Part shown: positions 57,125 to 64,000 of the stretch, piece by piece
Layout of the letters: each line of letters opens with the position of its first letter
Numbering within the stretch: the first letter of the stretch is position 1
DNA from: an uncultured Prevotellaceae bacterium
GTDB lineage: Bacteria; Bacteroidota; Bacteroidia; Bacteroidales; Bacteroidaceae
Direction: 5' to 3'
Length of the DNA: 64,000 bases
NCBI GenBank assembly: GCA_947166305.1
Contig: CAMVDV010000004.1
Span: forward strand, 42,748-106,747
Notes under the pieces: generated by a model
What the model saw: only the letters and a program-made list of their open reading frames with translations
Databases searched by the model: none
What the model was told of the DNA's origin: nothing
Program-made: the position numbers and the translations under genes

Positions 57125-57194
57125 CGAAGAAAAGTTGAGAATGGAAAACGGAACGTGGAAAATTGAAGCAGGGAGATGAAAATCGGGAGTGTAG

Positions 57195-57351
57195 GCTCGC
57201 GCCGTGGCGCGTCCGTCGGCAGGGAAAGCCCTCCGTCATGGTCTCTGACGCCGCCTGCCGTGATCATTGCAGCATCATGAATCTGCAATTGCAACATCAT
57301 GACCATGCAATTGCAGCATCATGACCATGCAATGAGAACCCTGTGGCGTTC
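57195..57351. repeat. REP palindrome and 22-bp tandem array, CAATTGCAGCATCATGA type
   Basis: A REP palindrome (57195-57214) is followed by array units at 57264, 57286, 57308 and, partly, 57330. The units are the same as at 33750-33837 but in a different order, and the same AGAACCCTGT box follows. The gap 57099-57687 holds these, the DnaA boxes and the parA leader. Confidence 0.85.
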
Positions 57352-57441
57352 TGCAAAGCACGAAACACAGAATTGGGTAAAAAAACGCGCCGGAGGCAGC
57401 GGAGGAAAGTGCGCCGAAAGGGGCCTTTCTATATAATAATG

Positions 57442-57489
57442 TGTTGATAAGTAGGCCCAGTTATCCACAAAAACGTGCAGTTATCAACA
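57442..57489. other. Three DnaA boxes, possible replication origin
   Basis: TGTTGATAA (57442-57450, reverse orientation of TTATCAACA), TTATCCACA (57461-57469, the full consensus) and TTATCAACA (57481-57489) lie within 48 bp, about 20 bp apart, next to the AT-rich CTATATAATAATG and directly before parA-parB. Chromosomal parAB usually lies near oriC. No DnaA gene is in the window and no parS site was found. Confidence 0.5.
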
Positions 57490-57539
57490 CTTTAGGCAAT
57501 CCTGTCGGGTAAAATTGTGCTTAATTCAGACTTTTGACG

Positions 57540-57547
57540 TATATTTG
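57540..57547 (+). promoter_or_regulatory. Promoter -7 element for parA
   Basis: TATATTTG fits TAnnTTTG. The ATG is about 140 bp downstream, leaving a fairly long leader; no ORF is seen within it. Confidence 0.5.
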
Positions 57548-57687
57548 CAGCCATAATTAAACGCAGGAATGGGGTGAGAAGTGAGAGGTGAGAGGTGAGA
57601 GAATACACTTGGAGCCGGACAGACACCGCAATCATTCTTCCATCCTCCTGCCGCCAATCCCCGATTCCGACACAAGGACACAGCATC

Positions 57688-58452
57688 ATGAGCAAGACCA
57701 TAGCAATAGTCAACCAGAAGGGCGGCGTGGGCAAGACCACTACGAGCATGAACCTGGCCGCCTCGCTTGCCACCCTCGAGAAGAAGGTTCTCCTCGTGGA
57801 CGCCGACCCGCAGGCCAACGCATCGAGCGGCATGGGAGTGGACGTGAGCAAGCTCGAACACTCCATCTACAACGCCCTTCTCGGCGGAGTGGACATCCGC
57901 GACGTCGTCTACACCACAGACATCGAGGGCCTCGACATCGTGCCTTCGCACATCAACCTCGTGGGTGCCGAGATAGAACTGCTGAACTTCAAGAACCAGG
58001 AGCGCATCATGAAGGACACACTCGCACCCATCGTGGCCGACTACGACTTTGTCCTCATCGACTGCAGCCCCAGCCTTGGACTCATCACCGTCAACGCCCT
58101 CACCGCGGCCGACAGCGTCATCATCCCCGTGCAGTGCGAGTATTTCGCCCTCGAAGGCATCAGCAAGCTCCTCAACACCATCAAGATTGTCAAGACACGC
58201 ATGAATCCACGACTCGAAATTGAGGGCTTCCTGCTCACAATGTACGACAGCAGGCTCCGACTCGCCAACCAAATCTACGAAGAGGTGAAGCGACATTTCC
58301 GCGAACTCGTCTTCAAGACCGTCATACAGCGCAACGTCAAGCTCAGCGAGGCACCGAGTCACGGCGTCCCGGCCATTCTCTACGACGCCGATGCCGCTGG
58401 CTCAAAGGCACACCTCGCACTCGCTCAGGAAATCATCGAAAAGAACAAATAG
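57688..58452 (+). CDS. parA: Chromosome-partitioning ATPase ParA/Soj
   Basis: A 254-residue P-loop ATPase that, with ParB bound at parS, drives segregation of the origin region. The deviant Walker A KGGVGKTTTSMNLAA begins at residue 11, DADPQANASSGMG follows, and IDCSPSLGLITVNALTAAD is the Walker B part. The ATG at 57688 gives the family start (MSKTIAIVNQ). parB follows after 125 bp that contain a GC-rich dispersed repeat. Confidence 0.96.
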   Translation: MSKTIAIVNQKGGVGKTTTSMNLAASLATLEKKVLLVDADPQANASSGMGVDVSKLEHSIYNALLGGVDIRDVVYTTDIEGLDIVPSHINLVGAEIELLNFKNQERIMKDTLAPIVADYDFVLIDCSPSLGLITVNALTAADSVIIPVQCEYFALEGISKLLNTIKIVKTRMNPRLEIEGFLLTMYDSRLRLANQIYEEVKRHFRELVFKTVIQRNVKLSEAPSHGVPAILYDADAAGSKAHLALAQEIIEKNK

Positions 58453-58577
58453 AAACAAGCCCACTCCCCGCTCCCCCTTTAGGGGAATGCCCAGAGTCCC
58501 TCTAACCTTGAATGCTGACAACAAAAGCACTCCCCCAGAGGGAGAGCGGAGAGGGGGCCGATAACAAATAATACACT

Positions 58578-59480
58578 ATGGCCATCAAGAAGAAGTACCA
58601 GGGGCAGGCCCTCGGCCGAGGTCTCGACGCACTGCTCCAGACAGAAGACATCCAGACCGGCGGCTCCTCCAACCTCCAGGAAGTGAGCATGGACGACATA
58701 CGCCCTAACCCCAACCAGCCAAGGCGCGACTTCGACGACGACTCCCTGCAGGAACTCGCCAACAGCATACGGCAGATAGGCATCATACAGCCCATCACCC
58801 TGCGCGACATGGGCGACGGCTCCTACATCATCATCGCAGGCGAACGCCGATGGAGAGCAAGCCAGCGGGTGGGACTCACCACCATTCCCGCATACATCCG
58901 CACCGTCGACGACGAGAACATGATGGAGATGGCACTCGTGGAAAACATCCAGAGGCTCGACCTCACAGCCCTCGAGGTGGCACTCGCCTATCAGAACCTC
59001 ATCGAACACTACAACCTCACGCAGGAACAGCTCAGCGAACGCGTAGGCAAAAACCGCGCCACCGTGGCCAACTACCTGCGCCTGCTCAAACTGCCCGCCA
59101 GCGTTCAGGTCGCACTCCGCAACCGCGAAATCGACATGGGCCATGCCCGAGCACTCCTCGCCCTCGCCGACCCAGAGGCACAGCTCAAGGTCTTCGCCGA
59201 GATGAAAAAGGACCACCTCAGCGTAAGGCAGATAGAAGACATGGTGAAGAAACTCAGCGAGGGAGCATCCGTCAAGACAAAGACCGGCACACGCATCAGG
59301 CAGAAAGGCTCAAACCTCAGCCCCGACTACAACACCCTGCGCGAAGGACTACGGAAAATCTTCAGGACTCGCGTCGAAATGACCTGCTCCGAAAGCGGAA
59401 AAGGCAAGATAAGCATCCCCTTCAACGGCGAGGCAGAACTCGAACGCATCATCGCTCTGCTCGACAAACTGCAAGAATGA
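58578..59480 (+). CDS. parB: Chromosome-partitioning protein ParB/Spo0J
   Basis: A 300-residue DNA-binding CTPase. LGRGLDALLQTE opens it, IRPNPNQPRRDFDDD and GERRWRASQR (the CTP-binding GxRRxxA motif) mark the N-terminal domain, and NLTQEQLSERVGKNRATVANY is the helix-turn-helix. The C-terminal dimerisation part ends the chain. The stop overlaps the start of the next gene. Confidence 0.96.
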   Translation: MAIKKKYQGQALGRGLDALLQTEDIQTGGSSNLQEVSMDDIRPNPNQPRRDFDDDSLQELANSIRQIGIIQPITLRDMGDGSYIIIAGERRWRASQRVGLTTIPAYIRTVDDENMMEMALVENIQRLDLTALEVALAYQNLIEHYNLTQEQLSERVGKNRATVANYLRLLKLPASVQVALRNREIDMGHARALLALADPEAQLKVFAEMKKDHLSVRQIEDMVKKLSEGASVKTKTGTRIRQKGSNLSPDYNTLREGLRKIFRTRVEMTCSESGKGKISIPFNGEAELERIIALLDKLQE

Positions 59481-60181
59481 TGGCTCCGCGGCGCACCCTC
59501 CTTCTCCCCCTGGCCCTGCTCATGTGGCTCGGCCTCGCACCGGTGCTCATGGCACAGGGAAAGGATGTCATGCCCAAAGCCAACACCCAAGCCCGGGACA
59601 CCACAGCCGTCGACACCGCACTCCTTACCATCAGCAGCAACATGCTCAAGGACTTGCGGCCTAAACGCGACCTTGCCAACTTCAAGCCCGACCCCATTCG
59701 CGCCATGTGGCTCGGCCTCGTACTGCCAGGAGCAGGACAACTCTACAACAGAAAGTACTGGAAGCTGCCCATCGTCTACGGCGGTTTCCTCGGATGCGTC
59801 TACGCCCTCACATGGAACGGACAGATGCTCTCCGACTACTCGCAGGCCTATCTCGACATCACCGACAGCGATCCACTCACCAAAAGCTACGAGAAAATGC
59901 TGCCGCCCAACTACAGCATCGAGGGAAAGGAAGCCCGCTTCCAAGGCATCTTCAAGAGCAAGAAGGACACATTCCGGCGCTTTCGGGACCTAAGCATCTT
60001 CGCCTTCGCCGGAGTCTACCTGCTCTCCGTCATAGATGCCTACGTCGATGCCGAACTCTCCACCTTCGACATCTCCCATGACCTCAGCCTCCAGTTTCAG
60101 CCAACCATCATCGAGACCGGACGCATCGACCTCAACAACCGCACAAACACACCGGCCGTGCAGTGCGTAATCAACTTCTAA
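59477..60181 (+). CDS. DUF5683 membrane protein
   Basis: A 234-residue protein with an N-terminal signal segment (MMAPRRTLLLPLALLMWLGL). The DUF5683 region (PIRAMWLGLVLPGAGQLYN, WKLPIVYGGFLGCVYALTW, DLSIFAFAGVYLLSVIDAYVD) holds three membrane helices. Function unknown. The gene is fixed between parB and a lytic transglycosylase in Bacteroidetes. The start may be the first or second of two adjacent ATGs that overlap the parB stop. Confidence 0.88.
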   Translation: MMAPRRTLLLPLALLMWLGLAPVLMAQGKDVMPKANTQARDTTAVDTALLTISSNMLKDLRPKRDLANFKPDPIRAMWLGLVLPGAGQLYNRKYWKLPIVYGGFLGCVYALTWNGQMLSDYSQAYLDITDSDPLTKSYEKMLPPNYSIEGKEARFQGIFKSKKDTFRRFRDLSIFAFAGVYLLSVIDAYVDAELSTFDISHDLSLQFQPTIIETGRIDLNNRTNTPAVQCVINF

Positions 60182-60193
60182 ACAACAATCAGA

Positions 60194-61459
60194 ATGAACC
60201 GATTCACCACATACCTCACCCTCCTGCTCCTCACACCCCTCTCCGTCTTCCCATGCATGGCACAGGAAGACGACGACAACGAACCGTACGTCGAGGACGT
60301 CACCCTCGAACTTCCCGAAGGAATGCAGAACCAAGAGATAGACAGCCTACTGCTCGACTGGCAGGCACGCAACTTCCTCCTCTTCGACGAAAGCTGCGAG
60401 ACGACCGGCGAGAACCCAGAGTTTGACCCACAGACCTACGCCTATCGGCTCAGCCGCCTGCCCAATGTCATCGACATGCCTTATAACAACGTCGTGCAAA
60501 AATACATCAATCTCTACAGCGGCCGCCTCCGCAACTCCGTAGCCGTACTGCTCGGATTGGGAAACTTCTACAATCCTATCTTCGAAGAAGCACTCGAAAG
60601 CTACCAGATACCACTGGAGTTGAAGTACCTGCCCGTCATCGAGAGCGCACTCAACCCCATGGCTGTCAGCCGTGCAGGCGCAGTGGGTCTGTGGCAATTC
60701 ATGATAGGTACGGGCAAACAGTACGGCCTCGAGGTGACAAGCCTCATTGACGAACGGCGCGATCCCATCAAGGCGAGCTACGCCGCCGCACGCTATCTGC
60801 ACGACCTCTACAGCATCTTCGGCGACTGGACGCTCGTCATTGCAGGCTACAACTGCGGCCCTAACAACATCAACAAAGCCATCAAGCGGGCAGGAGGCGT
60901 GAAAGATTACTGGACCATCTACCCCTATCTCCCTGCCGAGACACGCGGCTATGTCCCGGCATTCATTGCTGCCAACTACATCATGAACTACTATTGCGAC
61001 CACAACATCTGCCCCGTCAACACGAAACTGCCGATGGGGACGGACACGATACAGGTCTCGCGCAACGTAAGGATGGAGAGAATCGAGGAACTGTGCCGCA
61101 TCAGTCAGGACGAACTCCGCTCCCTTAACCCTCAATACCGCACGACACTCATCCCGGGCGACGCTCATCCCTGCACGTTACGGCTGCCGACGGCGGCCAT
61201 CAACGCCTTCATCGAGGCCGGCGACTCCATTTATGTTCCGCCCACAGAGGTGCAGGTTGCAGTCGACGTGCCACTGGACGAGCAGCCAAAGGCAAGGGGC
61301 AAAGGCCGGGGAGCGGGCAGCAAGTATGCCACCGTCCGCCGCGGCGACACCCTCGGAGCCATTGCCCGACGCAACCATACCACCGTGGCGCAGCTGCGCA
61401 GGCTCAACGGCATCAGGGGCAACAAAGTGCTGGCCGGGAGGAAAATCAGGGTGAGGTGA
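60194..61459 (+). CDS. mltD: Membrane-bound lytic murein transglycosylase D-like, with LysM
   Basis: A 421-residue envelope enzyme that cleaves peptidoglycan between MurNAc and GlcNAc with anhydro ring formation. The SLT domain has VIESALNPMAVSRAGAVGLW (catalytic Glu in ESALNP) and GYNCGPNNINKA. A LysM domain (YATVRRGDTLGAIARRNHTT) forms the C-terminus. A signal peptide ends near CMAQE. Gene order and single LysM fit the Bacteroidetes form. Confidence 0.93.
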   Translation: MNRFTTYLTLLLLTPLSVFPCMAQEDDDNEPYVEDVTLELPEGMQNQEIDSLLLDWQARNFLLFDESCETTGENPEFDPQTYAYRLSRLPNVIDMPYNNVVQKYINLYSGRLRNSVAVLLGLGNFYNPIFEEALESYQIPLELKYLPVIESALNPMAVSRAGAVGLWQFMIGTGKQYGLEVTSLIDERRDPIKASYAAARYLHDLYSIFGDWTLVIAGYNCGPNNINKAIKRAGGVKDYWTIYPYLPAETRGYVPAFIAANYIMNYYCDHNICPVNTKLPMGTDTIQVSRNVRMERIEELCRISQDELRSLNPQYRTTLIPGDAHPCTLRLPTAAINAFIEAGDSIYVPPTEVQVAVDVPLDEQPKARGKGRGAGSKYATVRRGDTLGAIARRNHTTVAQLRRLNGIRGNKVLAGRKIRVR

Positions 61460-61523
61460 CATGCATCCACATGCCCTCCCGCACGTCATCCTATACATTA
61501 TATAATATATATACGCAGATACT

Positions 61524-63788
61524 ATGGAAGAACTGAGCACTCGGCAAGCAGAAGACGAGAAGATGGTGGCCGAAGCCTACCAGCATCTCATCGACACCTA
61601 TCTGGCATCCCATCACCGCAAGCACACCGAAATCATCGACAAGGCTTTCCATTTTGCCAAGGAAGCACACAAAGGCGTGCGGAGGCTTTCGGGGGAGCCG
61701 TACATCATGCACCCCATTGCCGTGGCACAGATTGCCTGCGAGGACATAGGCCTGGGCAGTACCGGCATCTGCGCCGCGCTCTTGCACGACGTGGTGGAGG
61801 ACACGGACTACACCGTGGAGGACATTTCCAACATCTTCGGCAAGAGGATAGCACAGATCGTGGACGGGCTGACGAAGATATCGGGCGGCATCTTCGGCGA
61901 CAAGGCTTCGGTGCAGGCTGAGTCCTTCAAGAAGTTGCTGCTCACGATGAGCGAGGATATCCGCGTCATCCTCATCAAGATTTCCGACCGCCTGCACAAT
62001 ATGCGCACGCTGGGCAGCCAGTTGCCGGGCAAGCAGTACAAGATTGCGGGCGAGACGCTCTACATCTATGCTCCCCTCGCCCACCGTCTGGGACTGAACA
62101 AAGTGAAGGAGGAGCTGGAGGACCTCAGCTTCCGCTACGAACATCCCGAGGAGTACCGCGACATACAGGAGCGCCTGGAGGGGATGAGCGAGAAGCTGGG
62201 ACTCATCTTCGAGCAGTTCACCGCTCCCATACGCACGGAGCTCGACAAGGCTGGCTTTGAGTATGACATCAAGGCACGCATCAAGAAGCCCTACAGTATA
62301 TGGACCAAGATGCAGGCAAGGCATATAGAATTCGACGAAGTCTACGACATCCTGGCCGTACGCATTGTCTTCAAGCCCAGGGAGGGAAAGGACGAGAACT
62401 CCGAATGCTTCGACATCTACAACATCGCCGGCTCCATCTACAAGCCACACCCCGACCGGATGCGCGACTGGGTGCACATGCCTAAGGCCAACGGCTACCA
62501 GGCTCTCCACACAACCCTCATGAGCAAGGCCGGAAAATGGATTGAGGTGCAGATAAGAAGCCAGAGGATGGACGACATCGCGGAGCACGGATTCGCCGCT
62601 CACTGGAAGTATAAGGAGGGGGAAAACGACGGGGGTAAGGACGGACTCGACGGCTGGCTGAAGACCATCAAAGAGGTGCTCGACGACCCGCAGCCTAATG
62701 CTATCGACTTCCTCGACACCATTAAGCTCAACCTCTTTGCCAACGAGATCTTTGTCGTCACGCCTAAAGGCGAGTTCAAGACGATGCCGGCGGGATGCAA
62801 GGTGCTCGATTTTGCCTTCAGCATACATTCCTTCCTGGGCTCACACTGCATCGGGGCAAAGGTCAACCACAAGCTCGTGGGCATCAGCCATGTGCTGGAG
62901 AGCGGCGACCAGGTGGAGATTCTCACCTCAAAGACGCTCAAGGTGGAGAAGAGCTGGACAAACATCGTCACCACAGCCAAGGCCATGGGGAAAATTCAGC
63001 TCATACTTCGGCGCGAGGAGAGAGCCAAACAGAAGAAAGGAGAAGAGGTTCTCGACGAATTTCTCCAGCGCAACGAGAAGGAACCCAACAGCGTCAACAT
63101 CGGCAGGCTTTGCCGCTTCCACGGATTCGCCACGCGCGAGGAACTGCTGTCGGCCATCGGTGGAGGCACCGTCACACTGGGTGACGACGACATCGCCGCG
63201 CTCAGCGAGAAGAAGAAGGGAAAGAAGTGGAGCAAATACCTCCCCTTCTTCAAGAAAAACAAGGACGTGGCCGACGATGAGCCTGCGGCAGAGGACACGA
63301 TGCAGAACGGCACGAAGGGCAAAAGCACACTCAATGTGGACAAGAAGAAGACGCTCGTGCTGAACGAAGAGACGCTCGAGAAGTGTACCATCTGCGACCG
63401 TTGCCACCCCATCGCAGGCGATGATGTGCTCGGATTCATCACCGAGGATGGCGAAATCGTCATCCATAAGCGCCAGTGCGACATTGCCAAACGACTCAAA
63501 GCAACCAGGGGAAACAGCATCCTGGCTGCCGCCTGGGACATGCACGGACAGCAGTCATTCCCCGCCACGCTCGAGATTTCGGGCATCGACAACGTGGGCG
63601 TGCTCCATCAGATCACGGGCATCCTCTCCAACCAGCGAGGCATCAACATCCACAAGCTCACCATCGAGAGCAAGGACGGTGTTTTCGACGGCACCATCAA
63701 CCTCGACGTCCACGACATCAAGGACCTCCATGCCATCTGCCGCGACCTTGAGAAAATCGACGAAATCCAGAGCGTGAAGCGGACATAA
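61524..63788 (+). CDS. Bifunctional (p)ppGpp synthetase/hydrolase RelA/SpoT
   Basis: A 754-residue Rel/SpoT protein that makes and degrades (p)ppGpp. The hydrolase HD domain has HPIAVAQIACEDIGL and LLHDVVEDTDYT (HDxxED). The synthetase domain has IKKPYSIWTKMQ, VYDILAVRIVF and GYQALHTTLM. TGS, a zinc-finger-like CTICDRCHPIAGDD and a C-terminal ACT domain (ISGIDNVGVLHQITGIL) follow. Both active sites look intact. An AT-rich leader carries CTATACATTATATAATATAT before the ATG. Confidence 0.95.
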   Translation: MEELSTRQAEDEKMVAEAYQHLIDTYLASHHRKHTEIIDKAFHFAKEAHKGVRRLSGEPYIMHPIAVAQIACEDIGLGSTGICAALLHDVVEDTDYTVEDISNIFGKRIAQIVDGLTKISGGIFGDKASVQAESFKKLLLTMSEDIRVILIKISDRLHNMRTLGSQLPGKQYKIAGETLYIYAPLAHRLGLNKVKEELEDLSFRYEHPEEYRDIQERLEGMSEKLGLIFEQFTAPIRTELDKAGFEYDIKARIKKPYSIWTKMQARHIEFDEVYDILAVRIVFKPREGKDENSECFDIYNIAGSIYKPHPDRMRDWVHMPKANGYQALHTTLMSKAGKWIEVQIRSQRMDDIAEHGFAAHWKYKEGENDGGKDGLDGWLKTIKEVLDDPQPNAIDFLDTIKLNLFANEIFVVTPKGEFKTMPAGCKVLDFAFSIHSFLGSHCIGAKVNHKLVGISHVLESGDQVEILTSKTLKVEKSWTNIVTTAKAMGKIQLILRREERAKQKKGEEVLDEFLQRNEKEPNSVNIGRLCRFHGFATREELLSAIGGGTVTLGDDDIAALSEKKKGKKWSKYLPFFKKNKDVADDEPAAEDTMQNGTKGKSTLNVDKKKTLVLNEETLEKCTICDRCHPIAGDDVLGFITEDGEIVIHKRQCDIAKRLKATRGNSILAAAWDMHGQQSFPATLEISGIDNVGVLHQITGILSNQRGINIHKLTIESKDGVFDGTINLDVHDIKDLHAICRDLEKIDEIQSVKRT

Positions 63789-63842
63789 AAAGGGACTGAG
63801 GAAATCAGCCCCCAACCCTTAAGGGACGTGTCATACTTAACG

Positions 63843-63938
63843 ACAACGGATTAAACGGATTTTACGGATTATCTTCTACGACGATAACCTGCGGAGCTTT
63901 AGACATAATTGCTCCGTTTAATCCGTTTAATCCGTTGT
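63843..63938. repeat. Perfect 18-bp inverted ACGGATTAAACGGAT repeat
   Basis: 63843-63860 and 63921-63938 are perfect inverted copies 60 bp apart, made of the same 9-bp-period words as at 4808-5477. It lies 54 bp past the relA/spoT stop. The rest of the window, to 64000, shows only an AT-rich T-run. Confidence 0.8.
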
Positions 63939-64000
63939 TTTATTATTATTGCTGTCCGCTAAAACTTTTTTTTCGACATTAAAAATTAGGCTGAAGCCCT

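Noticed and set aside
57442..57489. parS site for ParB
   Set aside because: No TGTTNCACGTGAAACA-like palindrome was seen in the parAB region; the boxes fit DnaA instead.

Overview
The window looks like the chromosome of a Bacteroidales bacterium, most likely Prevotella-like. Evidence read from the sequence: repeated matches to the Bacteroidetes -7 promoter element TAnnTTTG, a type IX secretion component (PorZ), Prevotella-style C-terminal tails on secreted proteins, BspA-type leucine-rich repeats, a C10 (streptopain-like) protease, and the gene order parA-parB-DUF5683-mltD-relA/spoT. No rRNA, tRNA, CRISPR array or complete insertion sequence was seen.

Layout. 1-6.9 kb: a partial outer-membrane helix-hairpin-helix protein, a GH78 rhamnosidase, a C-GCAxxG-C-C protein and a C10 protease with leucine-rich repeats. 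6.9-17.8 kb: an accessory island, all on the minus strand. It holds five intact members and one wreck of a secreted protein family that begins with a nearly constant N-terminus, two copies of a 'GGWV-repeat' protein with a Ser/Gly/Cys-rich middle, a Stealth-type sugar-phosphate transferase, a DUF6734-like protein and a DUF3244-like protein. 17.9-27.4 kb: a TPR/HTH regulator coupled to an OPT transporter, a BspA protein preceded by a strongly folded RNA element, and mutS with a lipoprotein. 27.6-34 kb: a 56-residue peptide, a 1479-residue beta-helix surface protein and a BASS transporter. 34.4-44.4 kb: a polysaccharide-related group (CotH, DUF1080, GH2, WYL-type regulator, second GH78, CE1-type esterase) without SusC/D. 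45-55 kb: a toxin-antitoxin pair, a beta-barrel protein, leuS, two YitT genes, rdgB and porZ. 55-64 kb: lpxB and surE on one side and the parAB group on the other side of a cluster of DnaA boxes that may mark the origin.

The signals of most interest are mostly outside ordinary genes. (1) About twelve intergenic tandem arrays share a strict 22-bp period, yet most have their own private sequence. (2) The GGWV/Stealth/DUF6734/paralogue cassettes look like an undescribed secreted or surface system in which a Ser/Gly/Cys-rich protein may be modified by sugar or sugar-phosphate. (3) One GGWV gene is split by a 180-bp element with terminal inverted repeats and a 5-bp target duplication; removing it on paper restores the frame, and a second element with the same ends lies at 34 kb. 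(4) A roughly 210-nt multibranched RNA with a poly-U end lies just before the BspA gene. (5) Dispersed repeats have become coding sequence in several genes, including lpxB and the OPT transporter.

Gene functions are read from motifs and remembered family features, with no database search. Coordinates of starts are my choices where several start codons exist.
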